This document shows, piece by piece, positions 17,106 to 26,501 of a stretch of DNA of 64,000 nucleotides. The stretch spans positions 369,824-433,823 of the forward strand of contig NZ_VZZZ01000002.1 of NCBI RefSeq assembly GCF_009193265.1. The letters are read 5' to 3'. Every line of letters starts with the position of its first letter. Position 1 is the first letter of the stretch. The translations under genes and the position numbers were made by a program. This stretch comes from Marinobacter changyiensis. GTDB taxonomy: Bacteria; Pseudomonadota; Gammaproteobacteria; Pseudomonadales; Oleiphilaceae. Under the pieces are notes generated by a model. That model saw nothing but the letters and a program-made list of their open reading frames with translations. It was not told where the DNA came from and did no database searches.

Positions 17106-17888
17106 CTATCCCAATACCCGAGCAGTACTATCCACCCGGGTAGCAATATCCTCCAACGTACCGTGATCATCTTTGCCCACCGGCAAGTCATAAGTAATCC
17201 GTGCCCCATAGGCTCCCGGTGCCTGGGGGTCCAGCCGGTCCTTGTCGAACACCCATAGCCGGGTGCCGAGATAGAAGCCCTCGTCCAGATCGTGTGTGAT
17301 CATGAATACCGTCAGTTGCTGTTCACGCCAGAGCTTGATAACCAGCGCATGCATATCCTTGCGAATACCCGGGTCGAGGGCACCGAACGGCTCATCCAGC
17401 AGCAGAATCCGTGGCTTCTTGATCAATGCCTGGGCCAGGGCCAGGCGTTGTTGCATGCCGCCGGACAATTCATGGGGGTACTTGTTGATGGCATGCCCGA
17501 GGCCGACGTCTTCCAGCATCACCTGAGCCGATGCTTTGAGCTCCTGACGGCGGGCACCGAAGGCGTGGCCGGTATACCGGTTGGCGGCCAGTTCGCCAGC
17601 CAGCATGACATTGCGCTCGGCGGTCAGGTGCGGCAGCACGGAATAGCGCTGGAACACGATACCCCGGGTGGCGTCAGGCTCTTCCGGGATGGCTTTACCA
17701 TCGAGCAGGAGCTCGCCCCGGGTTGGGTTTTCAGTGCCCAGCAGCATCTTGAGGAAGGTGGTTTTGCCGCAGCCGGACGCGCCGACGATGGTGATAAATT
17801 CGCCTGCTTCCACACGGGCATTCAGTCGCTCCAGCACTACTTCAGAGCCATATTCCTTCCACAGATTTTTTAGTTCGATAATGGCCAT
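17106..17888 (-). CDS. Guanidine ABC transporter, ATP-binding protein
   Basis: The 260-residue ATPase is of the nitrate/taurine/sulfonate (NitT/TauT) import class. Walker A is GASGCGKTT (about 37-45), the Q-loop region lies in RGIVFQRYSVLPHL, the signature is ELSGGMQQRLALAQAL, Walker B is ILLLDEPFGALD and the switch histidine is in MITHDLDEGF. It follows the permease gene by 19 nt and should energise guanidine uptake. The substrate is inferred from the riboswitch at the operon head, not from the ATPase itself. Confidence 0.9.
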   Translation of the reverse strand: MAIIELKNLWKEYGSEVVLERLNARVEAGEFITIVGASGCGKTTFLKMLLGTENPTRGELLLDGKAIPEEPDATRGIVFQRYSVLPHLTAERNVMLAGELAANRYTGHAFGARRQELKASAQVMLEDVGLGHAINKYPHELSGGMQQRLALAQALIKKPRILLLDEPFGALDPGIRKDMHALVIKLWREQQLTVFMITHDLDEGFYLGTRLWVFDKDRLDPQAPGAYGARITYDLPVGKDDHGTLEDIATRVDSTARVLG

Positions 17889-17907
17889 GGTCGTCTCTCG
17901 CTCCGGG

Positions 17908-18726
17908 TTACAGGCTACGGTCGTGGAACCAGGGATACCGCCAATGAGAATAGCGGTTCAGGCAAAAGTCGAGTAAAAACGCCAGCAGCGTAATCCACAT
18001 TACGTAAGGCAGAATCACATCCATCGAGAGATAGCGGCGCACCAGGAAGATGCGGTAACCCAGGCCCTCGGTGGCAGCAATCGCTTCTGCTGCGATCAGG
18101 AACAGCCAGGCCGAACCCAGAGACAGGCGAACGGCGGTGATCAGTCGCGGCATGATCTGGGGCAGGATCAGGCGAACAATGATCTGCCAGGTATTGGCGC
18201 CCAAGGTCTGCATTTTGATGATCTGCTCTTCCGGTATTTCCATTGTGCGTTGTTGCAGATCCCGGATCAGGAAAGGCGTGATACCGATGAAAATCAACAT
18301 GATTTTCGCCAGTTCCTCCAGCCCGAAGGTGATAAACAGAATCGGCAGGATCGCCATCGGTGGCACCAGCGAGATGCCTGTCACCACCGGCGAGAAGCCG
18401 GCCCGAAGTAGTGGTATGGCACCGTTTGCAATGCCAAACACCAGCCCGGTGAGGGCGGCCAGGCCTACGCCGATGGCCAGGCGTTCCAGGCTGGCACCGG
18501 TGTCCTGCCAGAGCAGTAGCTCACCGGTGCGTTTACTGGGTTCGAACGCCATGCGGGTCATGGATTCGAGCATGTGAGAAGGAGCGGGCAGCAGTTTATC
18601 GTTGGGGTTTTCAGCCAGCCGTGCATTGGATGACAGCGTGTAGACCACGGCAATCAGCACGAATGGCAGCAGCCCCAGGGCCCAGCGGGAGACGACTCCG
18701 GGTTGTTGGTTGATCAGCTTTTTCAT
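17908..18726 (-). CDS. Guanidine ABC transporter, permease
   Basis: The 272-residue inner-membrane permease has about six hydrophobic segments and the EAA-type cytoplasmic loop (LGANTWQIIVRLILPQIMPRL) that docks on the ATPase. It belongs to the NitT/TauT permease group. An N-terminal segment (WALGLLPFVLIAVVYTL) is a clear first membrane helix. It lies between the substrate-binding and ATPase genes on the same strand, with gaps of 80 and 19 nt. Specificity for guanidine is inferred from context. Confidence 0.89.
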   Translation of the reverse strand: MKKLINQQPGVVSRWALGLLPFVLIAVVYTLSSNARLAENPNDKLLPAPSHMLESMTRMAFEPSKRTGELLLWQDTGASLERLAIGVGLAALTGLVFGIANGAIPLLRAGFSPVVTGISLVPPMAILPILFITFGLEELAKIMLIFIGITPFLIRDLQQRTMEIPEEQIIKMQTLGANTWQIIVRLILPQIMPRLITAVRLSLGSAWLFLIAAEAIAATEGLGYRIFLVRRYLSMDVILPYVMWITLLAFLLDFCLNRYSHWRYPWFHDRSL

Positions 18727-18806
18727 GGAGGTTCTTCCGGCCGGTTGGCGAGGCTGGCCGGGGATTTCAGGCCAGCTCGTGCGTTTCTAGACCTTTCAGG
18801 CAGCTG

Positions 18807-19859
18807 TTAAAGCTCGCCGTCAGCGGCCATTTGCATGTAGTCCGGGATAAAGCGGAGTTTGATGTTGCCGCTGTTGCCATAGGTGCCGGCCGGGGTTTCG
18901 ACACCGATAAAGCCGGCGTCCGGGGCGCCTTCACCCAGCAGGCCGTGCTGGAAGGAGAATTCGGCGACTTTCTGCATGGTGTCTTGCAGTTCCGGGCTGT
19001 TGACGAAGGCAACGGCATCTTTGGCGTCATAGAACATGCGGGTGCTGGCAAGCTGGCTTTCGTAGCCTGCCAGGTCGGTGCCGGAAGCGTCAGCCAGAGC
19101 GGTGCGAACAGCCTTGGCTTCGTCACTGTCGCCCTGCATCCTGTCCATGATTTCGTACCAGGCTCCGGTGAGGGCTTTACCCAGCTTGGGGTTAGCCTCC
19201 AGGACTTCGGTATTGACGATCATCAGGTCAATGATTTCACCCGGAATCTGGGAGGAGTCGAATACCAGGTTGCTGTCCGGGGTTTTCAGGATTTCGCTCA
19301 ACAGCGGGTTCCAGGTCGCGACCGCAGTCACATCACTGCTGCTGTATGCAGAGACCAGATCGGCATCGGAGGTATTTACCACGGTAAGGTCACGCTCGCT
19401 CAGACCGACGGTTTCAAGACCCCGGGCCAACATGTAATGGGAAACGGACAACTCTACGAGGTTTACGCGCTGCCCTTCGATGGCGCTGAGCTCGCTCTCA
19501 CCTTTCAACACGACGCCATCATTGCCGTCAGAGAAGTCACCCACGATCAGTGCGGTGGAATCAACGCCACCGGCGGCGGGGATGGTCAGCGCGTCCATGT
19601 TGGTCATTACGCAGCCATCGTACTGGCCTGCGGTGTACTGATTGATGGATTCGATGTAGTCATTGATTTGTACCACATTGATTTCGATGTCGTACTTGTC
19701 GGCCCATTTCTTCACGATGCCGGCATCTTCGCCATAGCCCCAGGGCATCCAGCCAACGTAGATGGACCAACAGACGTTAAAGGAGTCTTTCGCCAAGGTG
19801 ACGGGGGCAAAAGCGAGCGTGCAAAGCAGAAGCAGAGTTGTGTAAAGCGTGCGGGTCAT
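18807..19859 (-). CDS. Guanidine ABC transporter, periplasmic substrate-binding protein
   Basis: The 350-residue precursor has a typical signal peptide (TLYTTLLLLCTLAFAPVTLA, cleavage probably near residue 23). The mature part resembles NitT/TauT binding proteins: NVCWSIYVGWMPWGYGEDAG, YDGCVMTNMDALTIPAAGGV, SDADLVSAYSSSDVTAVATW. It is the first gene of the operon. A near-consensus ribosome site (AAAGGAGG) sits 6 nt before the ATG, downstream of the riboswitch. Homologues under guanidine-I riboswitches are taken to bind guanidine. Confidence 0.9.
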   Translation of the reverse strand: MTRTLYTTLLLLCTLAFAPVTLAKDSFNVCWSIYVGWMPWGYGEDAGIVKKWADKYDIEINVVQINDYIESINQYTAGQYDGCVMTNMDALTIPAAGGVDSTALIVGDFSDGNDGVVLKGESELSAIEGQRVNLVELSVSHYMLARGLETVGLSERDLTVVNTSDADLVSAYSSSDVTAVATWNPLLSEILKTPDSNLVFDSSQIPGEIIDLMIVNTEVLEANPKLGKALTGAWYEIMDRMQGDSDEAKAVRTALADASGTDLAGYESQLASTRMFYDAKDAVAFVNSPELQDTMQKVAEFSFQHGLLGEGAPDAGFIGVETPAGTYGNSGNIKLRFIPDYMQMAADGEL

Positions 19860-19917
19860 GGTGGACCTCCTTTGCGAACGGTAGAAGAGGAATCAAATGG
19901 CGAGTTCGCCTTTGATC

Positions 19918-20014
19918 GTCCTCCCGGGCTTTTGTCCCGCCGTGTAACCTTGCAAGGAAGGTCGACCGCTCTCGGACCAGGCGTCAGCTTGTGGCTGACC
20001 GGAACCCTAGCGGT
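19918..20014 (-). promoter_or_regulatory. Guanidine-I (ykkC) riboswitch
   Basis: On the minus strand three conserved blocks appear in the right order. CTAGGGTTCCG (20000-20010) is followed by the stem GTCAGC/GCTGAC, then TGGTCCGAGAG (19969-19979), a variable ACCTT/AAGGT stem, and finally GGGACAAAAGCCCGGGAG (19921-19938). This is the signature of the ykkC subtype 1 RNA, which binds guanidinium. It sits about 60 nt upstream of the substrate-binding protein gene. A small GGCG/CGCC hairpin follows, but no U-tract, so control may be translational or by an unrecognised terminator. Confidence 0.93.
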
Positions 20015-20230
20015 CTATTGGTGTTCATTGTCTGAGTCCTGGCCTGCATCAAGCTGGCCCATGGCCACAGGCCATTTGATTCCTCATCGAATCCTGAGCA
20101 AACACGATGCCAAATCTACAGAAGGCTCGCTGTTGGGGAGGTTGCGTGCCGTGAGTGGTCCATGATTCCTTGTCGATACCTCTGCTGGAAGATAGTTTGG
20201 CCCTATATTGGTGCGCTATAAGACCGCAGA

Positions 20231-23104
20231 TCACTGGTCTGGTGCGCTTTCCGCTAATGCCTCTGCTATCAACGCATGCTCGTCCACCTCGTCGAGTTGG
20301 TTATCCTTCAGGAACTGCTTGCCGTAGTCGCGATAAACACCACTGAGAACGAACAGTTCGAAGGTTTCCTTGTCGACGTGACCTTCCCGGGTCATGCGGG
20401 CGAGTATGGCAAGCGCTTCGGACAGGGTTTTGCCTTCCTTGTAGGGCCGGTCAACCGCCGTCAGTGCTTCGAACACATCTGCCACCACCATGGCTTTTTC
20501 CGGCACGGTCAATTCGGTTCCTGCGAGGCATCTGGGGTAGCCGGCGCCATCCATGCGTTCGTGGTGGGTGCCCGCCAACCGGGGTATTCGTGACAGATTC
20601 ATGGGCAAAGGCAGATCTTCCAGCAGGCAGATGGTCTGCACGATGTGTTCGTTGATCTTGAAACGCTCTTCCTCGGTCAGGGTGCCGCGGCGGATACTCA
20701 GGTTATGGATTTCGCCGAAGTTGTAGGCAACGGGTGGCAGCACCATGTCAAAGCCCCAGCGGTTGCGCGGATCGCCACGGGTAACCGGTGGTGTGCGATC
20801 GCCCCAGGGCACCAGATGATTATGTCGATCGTCCAGCAGCCACTCTGCCGCAGGTAGCCGGGACTCGGGAGAACCCCTGTAACGTTCCTCTTCGTCCCGG
20901 GAAATACCCAGCCGGTCATTGAAATGACGAACCCAGGTTCGATCCGCTACGTTGCGGATACGCAGAATATCGTCGTCCGAAAGGAATTCCCCGCCGATGT
21001 TGGTGCGGGCGATGAATTCAAAATCGTCGGTCAACTTTGTTTGCTCTGCCTGCCGGGCCTGATCGGCAGCGTCTGCATTTTCGCCCTGTAGACAAGCCTT
21101 CAGATAACGGATATCCGCATCCCGGTGAAGGACTTCAAACCGCATACGGATTTCGTGGATCCGGTTGTAGATGGTTTCCAGTTTGGTGGCTTTGTCGACC
21201 ACGTGTTCCGGGCTGGTGATCTTGCCGCAATCGTGGAGCCAGGCCGCAATATGGAACTCGTAAGCTTCCGCTTCAGACATTGCGAAGTCTCTGAACGGGC
21301 CTTGCTCTTGCTCGATTGCTTTGTCGACCAGCATTTTGGCAAGTTTGGGTACCCGTTCGCAGTGGCCGCTGGTGTAAGGGGATTTTGCGTCGATGGCGTC
21401 TGCTACCAGGTGGATAACGCCATCCAACAGAGCTTTCTGGGCGTTGATCAACTGCCGGGTCTCAATGGCGACAGCAGCGGCGCCGGAGACTTCTTCAACA
21501 AACGCCGAAAGGTCTTCACCAATTCGGTCAGTGTCCGATTCCAGTTTGATGATCAGTGTTCCGACGAGTTCTCCTTTTCGATTCCTGAGAATGGAGCAGA
21601 TCGACGGCCCCGGCACACTGGCTTTGATCCGTTTTCGCAGAGTTGAATCCGGGGCTGCTGCATCCACGCTATCGATGAAAGCAACCGTGTCTGCAATGGG
21701 ATAGCTCGCTGCCCGGTTCATGGCCTGGAGATGAGCATCATAGAGATAGATTACCCCGCTGCGCTGACCGACAATTCTTAACAACTGCTCAACAACGTTG
21801 TTGAGCATGGTGTCGAGCTGGGGTTCACGGTTCATCGTCAATGCCAGGGTCTGGAAACCACGGATGGTGTTGGACATGCTGCTCAGGGCGTTGCCCAGTT
21901 TATGAGCCTCCCGAATGCGCGAGTGCACACCGACGTGCTGCCGGAAATTGAAGCGGGCGAGGGCGCTGACCTGCCTGGCAAGCACGTCCAGCGGTTTGCC
22001 TATCCGTTGGCCCAGGGCCCAGCCAAGTGCAAGCAGGAACAGGGTAATAATGGCGGCCACAGTCATTTGCTGTTTGAGTACCAGCCAGGCATCGGCCAGC
22101 AATTCATCGGCCGGTACGGCAACCAGTAAACGAAGCTCATCGGATTGCAACCCGATCAGGGGCGCAGCGACACCGAACCAATCCTGACCGTCAGCGTTAA
22201 AACGACGGCTTTCCTGAAATTCCGGCTGCTGGGCCATGAAGTCAAGGGCCGGGCGGTTCAACTCCCACAGCTGGGCAAGTTTGGTGTCGATTTTGCGGGT
22301 ATTCACCACCAGTTTTTCTGCGTGCGGGTAGGCGACAACGGTATTTTTGCTGTCGATGATTGCGATTTCAGTGCCTGGTGTCAGGCGGAGGTCGCTGAGT
22401 TGGGCGCTCAATTCTTCCAGGGTTGCGTCGATTCCGACGACGGCTGTTCCATTCTCGGCTTGTCGGGCGAGGGTGATACCGATCTCGCCGGTGGTAAAAA
22501 ACACATAGGGTTCGGTCACTTCGGTTTCGCCGGACTGACGGGCTTGCTCAAACCAGGGGCGGGTGCGAGGGTCAAAATCATAGCCCGGCGTGGCCCGCCT
22601 CTCAAGCTGGTTAAGCTTGTTGTCATAGAAGAACCATTCACCACTCATGCGGTTATCGTCACCGAGGGTGAGGGTTTGCAGAAGCATGTGTGTTCCGCCC
22701 GGAGCCGAAAATGTATCCTTCAACTCATCGCTTTCCAACTCCCTGAGCAAGAAGAATTCGCCGTTGGGGTAACCGACATATACAGCGCTGATGATGTTGC
22801 TGGACTGCAGCACCTCTGCCGCCACCGGTAACCGGATCAGTCGTTCTTCCAGGTTCTCGGCCCTTGCCAGGGAATCGTAACTGAGAATCCTCAAGGCGCC
22901 GTTAGGGCGCTCAGTAATGGCTTTTATACGATCGTTGATTGAAACCGGAAGACGTTTGGCCGCTTCATCGGCGGCGGAAACGAGACTGGAAGACATGCCT
23001 CGGTAGCCTTGGGTCACAAGGACCAGCGTGAGAATCGCCATACTGAGGGTGATTGCCAGCGCTATAAGAACGCCCAGCGAGACATAGGGTTTCTGCCGAT
23101 TCAT
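20231..23104 (-). CDS. Membrane sensor with HD-GYP phosphodiesterase domain
   Basis: This 957-residue protein is a probable cyclic-di-GMP phosphodiesterase. Layout: membrane helix about 10-32, periplasmic Cache-type sensor about 35-330 (FDPRTRPWFEQAR is typical), second helix about 348-367, HAMP about 368-420, a GAF-like domain about 430-560, and the HD-GYP output from about 575. The metal motif HDCGK lies near 625 and the GYP motif HHERMDGAGYP near 847. The spacing between them is about 220 residues, much more than usual, because of a 150-residue insertion (about 665-815) with charged segments. It lies divergent from the DUF302 gene, with no evident operon partner. Confidence 0.88.
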   Translation of the reverse strand: MNRQKPYVSLGVLIALAITLSMAILTLVLVTQGYRGMSSSLVSAADEAAKRLPVSINDRIKAITERPNGALRILSYDSLARAENLEERLIRLPVAAEVLQSSNIISAVYVGYPNGEFFLLRELESDELKDTFSAPGGTHMLLQTLTLGDDNRMSGEWFFYDNKLNQLERRATPGYDFDPRTRPWFEQARQSGETEVTEPYVFFTTGEIGITLARQAENGTAVVGIDATLEELSAQLSDLRLTPGTEIAIIDSKNTVVAYPHAEKLVVNTRKIDTKLAQLWELNRPALDFMAQQPEFQESRRFNADGQDWFGVAAPLIGLQSDELRLLVAVPADELLADAWLVLKQQMTVAAIITLFLLALGWALGQRIGKPLDVLARQVSALARFNFRQHVGVHSRIREAHKLGNALSSMSNTIRGFQTLALTMNREPQLDTMLNNVVEQLLRIVGQRSGVIYLYDAHLQAMNRAASYPIADTVAFIDSVDAAAPDSTLRKRIKASVPGPSICSILRNRKGELVGTLIIKLESDTDRIGEDLSAFVEEVSGAAAVAIETRQLINAQKALLDGVIHLVADAIDAKSPYTSGHCERVPKLAKMLVDKAIEQEQGPFRDFAMSEAEAYEFHIAAWLHDCGKITSPEHVVDKATKLETIYNRIHEIRMRFEVLHRDADIRYLKACLQGENADAADQARQAEQTKLTDDFEFIARTNIGGEFLSDDDILRIRNVADRTWVRHFNDRLGISRDEEERYRGSPESRLPAAEWLLDDRHNHLVPWGDRTPPVTRGDPRNRWGFDMVLPPVAYNFGEIHNLSIRRGTLTEEERFKINEHIVQTICLLEDLPLPMNLSRIPRLAGTHHERMDGAGYPRCLAGTELTVPEKAMVVADVFEALTAVDRPYKEGKTLSEALAILARMTREGHVDKETFELFVLSGVYRDYGKQFLKDNQLDEVDEHALIAEALAESAPDQ

Positions 23105-23270
23105 CGTTTCGATAACTCTGTGGTAACTCGATATAAGTCAGTTGCATCGCAAACCCTCCCTGTTTGGCGACCAACTCCTTTAAAAATAGTATTGTTTGGT
23201 TGGTTTAACGATTTTTTGGCTCATTCTGTCGTAGAGACTTTTTAACCATCCACTCTTTCAGGAGAATCCT

Positions 23271-23720
23271 ATGCGTGTATCCCATTTGTTCGTAATCGTG
23301 ATGCTTTTTGTGGCGCCCAATGCCTTTGCAGATAACGGCCTCGTTGTGACGCAAAGCCAGCACAGCGTGTCAGAGACCGGGGATCGTCTGGTGTCGGTTC
23401 TTGAAGACAAGGGCATGACGGTGTTTGAACGTATTAACCACGGGGAAGGTGCAAAAAAGGTGGGTCTTGAATTACGGCCAACGGAAGTGGTTATCTTCGG
23501 TAATCCGAAAGTAGGCACGCCTCTGATGCAATGCAGCCAGAGTGTCGCCATCGATTTGCCCCAGAAAATGCTGGTCTGGGAGGACGAAGCGGGCGACGTG
23601 TGGCTGGCCTATAACGATCCCGGTTACCTGGCAGAGCGCCACGATATTGCAGGCTGTGATGAAGTATTAGGCAAGGTGTCGGGTGCGCTTGAAAACTTTG
23701 CCGCTGCGGCTGCCCGTTAA
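23271..23720 (+). CDS. DUF302 domain protein, exported
   Basis: The 149-residue protein has a cleavable signal peptide (RVSHLFVIVMLFVAPNAFA, mature from about residue 22) and a DUF302 domain. Conserved features are KGMTVFERINHGEGAKKVGL, the PTEVVIFGNPKVGTPLM block and DLPQKMLVWED. Members are small periplasmic proteins of unknown biochemical function. AGGAGA precedes the ATG. tapT follows 32 bp downstream on the same strand, so they may share a transcript. Confidence 0.88.
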   Translation: MRVSHLFVIVMLFVAPNAFADNGLVVTQSQHSVSETGDRLVSVLEDKGMTVFERINHGEGAKKVGLELRPTEVVIFGNPKVGTPLMQCSQSVAIDLPQKMLVWEDEAGDVWLAYNDPGYLAERHDIAGCDEVLGKVSGALENFAAAAAR

Positions 23721-23752
23721 TCTGATAGTCATTAACCATCTGGATCGTTCTT

Positions 23753-24364
23753 ATGCGCCAGGGTTTGTGCCCTCAATGCAGGGTTCATCGACGAATTTGC
23801 GTATGCGACAGCTGTGAGCCAATTGCCGGGGCCCCAAAGCTGTGGGCACTTCAGCATCCCAGCGAAACAGGGCATAGCAAGGGCACATTAAGAGTTGCCA
23901 GCGCTTGCCTGCCAGGAATGCGCGTGGAGGTAGGAGAAAGTCCCGATGATTTCGACGAGGTCAGCAAACGGGCCCGGCAAGGTGGACTGGCTGTGCTGTT
24001 CCCTTCGCCTGAAAGTGAGCCGTTGGAGACCGCCGATATTTCTGGCGTCCGGGAATGGTTGGTGATCGACGGTACCTGGCGTAAGGCCAACCGGATATGG
24101 CTCAGCAATCCGTGGCTGCAGGCGTTGCCCAGCTATCATTTCAAGGTTCCGCCGTCGTCAGTGTACCGGGTTCGTAAAGCGCCACGAGAAGACAGCCTCG
24201 CTACCGCAGAAGCTATTCGTCACCTGTTACAGCTGACCCACCCCGAGCTGGACCTTGGCCCGTTGCAGTGCGGGATGGATGCGCTGGTGGAACGCCAGCT
24301 TGCTAACATGCCAGTGGAAGCCCGCCGCCATCATCTGCCGCCTTCAACTGATGGCAGTTTTTAA
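23753..24364 (+). CDS. tapT: tRNA-uridine aminocarboxypropyltransferase (DTW domain)
   Basis: The 203-residue DTW-domain protein transfers the 3-amino-3-carboxypropyl group of SAM to uridine 47 of tRNA (acp3U), as E. coli TapT (YfiP) does. The N-terminal cysteine cluster CPQCRVHRRICVCDSC probably binds metal. The name-giving motif appears as VIDGTWRKANRIW, where Gly replaces the central residue of the common D-x-T-W form. Further blocks are ALQHPSETGHSKGT and STYRVRKAPRED-like (SVYRVRKAPRED). The assignment is by motif. Confidence 0.86.
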   Translation: MRQGLCPQCRVHRRICVCDSCEPIAGAPKLWALQHPSETGHSKGTLRVASACLPGMRVEVGESPDDFDEVSKRARQGGLAVLFPSPESEPLETADISGVREWLVIDGTWRKANRIWLSNPWLQALPSYHFKVPPSSVYRVRKAPREDSLATAEAIRHLLQLTHPELDLGPLQCGMDALVERQLANMPVEARRHHLPPSTDGSF

Positions 24365-24500
24365 CAAATTTCCTGCCTGTTTATGTCATGGCGTCAGAGC
24401 TCACACTGGGCCACACTATTGTTAACCGCTTTTATAATTGACTGACCGGGGCCTTTGAGGGGTTACCGATCAGGCTTCTGTTAATCAAAAGGAGAACAGT

Positions 24501-25262
24501 ATGGAATTCAAAGACGTTGCCGCGATAGTGACTGGTGGTGCTTCTGGCCTGGGTGAAGGTTCGGCCCGGGCACTGGCCGCAGCCGGCTGCAAGGTAGCGA
24601 TATTCGATGTCCAGCAAGAGCAGGGCGAAGCCGTTGCCCGGGACATCGGCGGTATTTTTGTACATTGCGACGTGTCCTCTGCTGAAAGCGCCGAGGCTGC
24701 TGTGGCGAAAGCCCGCGAAGCCCATGGCCTCTGTGGTATCGCAGTGAACTGCGCGGGCATAGCGCCAGCGGCAAAGATTCTGGGGCGCGAGGGTGTCATG
24801 CCGCTTGAGAGCTTCAACAAGGTGATCCAGGTCAATCTGGTAGGCACTTTCAACATCATGCGGCTTGCAGCTGCCGATATGGCTCAGAGGGAGCCGAATG
24901 CAGACGGCGAACGGGGCGTGATTATCTCGACTGCGTCGGTGGCGGCCTACGAAGGGCAGATCGGCCAAATTGCCTACAGTGCCTCCAAGGGCGGCGTGGT
25001 CGCCATGACCATACAGGCTGCCCGGGAGCTGGCACGGGAAGGTATTCGGGTCAACACCATTGCACCCGGATTGTTCATGACCCCGATGATGGCTGGCATG
25101 CCCCAGGAAGTGCAGGACAGCCTGGCAGCAACCCTGCCGTTCCCTCATCGCCTGGGCAAGCCGGAAGAGTTCGGCATGCTGGTGGATCAGATGGTGCGCA
25201 ACCCGATTCTCAACGGCGAAGTGATCCGGCTGGACTGCGCCCTGCGGATGGCGCCGAGATAG
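24501..25262 (+). CDS. Short-chain 3-hydroxyacyl-CoA dehydrogenase (HSD17B10-like SDR)
   Basis: The 253-residue classical SDR has the cofactor motif TGGASGLGEG (about 12-21), the NAG-equivalent CAGIAPA and the catalytic YSASKGG with Ser and Tyr upstream (STASVAAYEG). It resembles the HSD17B10/type II 3-hydroxyacyl-CoA dehydrogenase branch, which oxidises 2-methyl-3-hydroxybutyryl-CoA and related acyl chains. AAAGGAG precedes the ATG. It is the first of three same-strand genes (SDR, acyl-CoA dehydrogenase, thiolase) that form a beta-oxidation-like unit, plausibly for isoleucine or another branched acyl-CoA. Confidence 0.88.
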   Translation: MEFKDVAAIVTGGASGLGEGSARALAAAGCKVAIFDVQQEQGEAVARDIGGIFVHCDVSSAESAEAAVAKAREAHGLCGIAVNCAGIAPAAKILGREGVMPLESFNKVIQVNLVGTFNIMRLAAADMAQREPNADGERGVIISTASVAAYEGQIGQIAYSASKGGVVAMTIQAARELAREGIRVNTIAPGLFMTPMMAGMPQEVQDSLAATLPFPHRLGKPEEFGMLVDQMVRNPILNGEVIRLDCALRMAPR

Positions 25263-25320
25263 TTCGTGCGGACGTGAAAAGCACGCATACGTTTTTTATC
25301 GGAATAATCTGGAGAACACT

Positions 25321-26472
25321 ATGACGAAGACGATTGAAGCCGAAGAGCTGGGATTGTTCCGGGACACGGTTGTGAAGGTCTTCGAGAGCGAAGTATCGCC
25401 CCATTACGAGAGCTGGGATAAAGCGGGCATTGTGCCCCGGGAACTCTGGCGGACTCTGGGTGCGGCGGGTCTTCTGTGCGTGGATATGCCGGAAGAGTAC
25501 GGCGGCTGCGGCGTTCCGTTCGAGTATTCGGTGGTGGTGGGTGCAGAGCTTGCGCGCATGGGGTTCGGCGCCTTGTCCACTAACGTCATGGTGCACTCGG
25601 ATATCGTCGCGCCCTATCTCAGCCATATCGGCAATGAAGCGCAGCGTCAGCAGTGGTTGCCCAAGATGGCCACTGGCGAAGCGGTCGGTGCCATCGCCAT
25701 GACCGAGCCCGGTGCCGGCAGTGATTTGCAGGCCATGCGCACCAGCGCGGTAGCCGACGGGGATGACTACATCCTCAACGGCTCGAAAACCTTCATCACC
25801 AATGGTCAGCACGCGGACATGGTCATTGTGGCGGCCAAAACAGATCCCAAGGCCGGCGCCAAGGGCATCAGCCTGTTTCTGGTGGACACGTCACTGCCCG
25901 GTTACAGCCGGGGCCGCAACATGGACAAGATCGGGCAACATTGTGGCGATACCTCGGAGCTGTTTTTCTCCGACTTGCGCATTCCCCGCACCGCGTTGTT
26001 GGGCGAGGAAGGCCAGGGCTTCATGTATCTGATGACCGAGTTGCCCAGAGAGCGCCTGGTTATCGGTGCATTGGGGGTGGCCGCCGCCCGGGGCTCGCTG
26101 GATCTGACGCTGACCTACGTTGATGAGCGTGTGTTGTTCGGGCAGAAGCTCAAGCAGTTCCAGAACACCCGGTTCCAGATTGCCGAAATGGAAACCGACT
26201 ACCGCGTTAACAAGGCGTTTATCGACCAGTGCATCGCCGAGTACGAGCGGGGAGAGCTGGATGCGGCAACGGCGTCCATGGCCAAGTACAGCGCCACCGA
26301 AATGCAGTGCCGGGTCGCCGACGGCTGTCTGCAGTTGTTCGGTGGCTATGGTTATACCACCGAGTACCCGATATCCCGCGCCTTTATGGATGCCCGGGTG
26401 CAGCGGATCTACGGCGGCACATCCGAGGTTATGAAAGAGGTCATCGCGCGCTCGCTTCTTGGCCGGGCGTGA
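25321..26472 (+). CDS. Acyl-CoA dehydrogenase
   Basis: The 383-residue FAD enzyme has normal family length. Family blocks include AIAMTEPGAGSDLQAMRT, GSKTFITNGQHADM, the helical FAD-binding segment and the terminal QIYGGTSEVMKEVIARSLL-like motif (QRIYGGTSEVMKEVIARSL). The catalytic Glu region lies in this C-terminal half. It is the second gene in the trio, 58 bp after the SDR gene and 29 bp before the thiolase. The chain length specificity cannot be read from sequence. Confidence 0.9.
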   Translation: MTKTIEAEELGLFRDTVVKVFESEVSPHYESWDKAGIVPRELWRTLGAAGLLCVDMPEEYGGCGVPFEYSVVVGAELARMGFGALSTNVMVHSDIVAPYLSHIGNEAQRQQWLPKMATGEAVGAIAMTEPGAGSDLQAMRTSAVADGDDYILNGSKTFITNGQHADMVIVAAKTDPKAGAKGISLFLVDTSLPGYSRGRNMDKIGQHCGDTSELFFSDLRIPRTALLGEEGQGFMYLMTELPRERLVIGALGVAAARGSLDLTLTYVDERVLFGQKLKQFQNTRFQIAEMETDYRVNKAFIDQCIAEYERGELDAATASMAKYSATEMQCRVADGCLQLFGGYGYTTEYPISRAFMDARVQRIYGGTSEVMKEVIARSLLGRA

Positions 26473-26501
26473 ACAGGCCATTCAACCTATGAGGTAATAT
26501 C

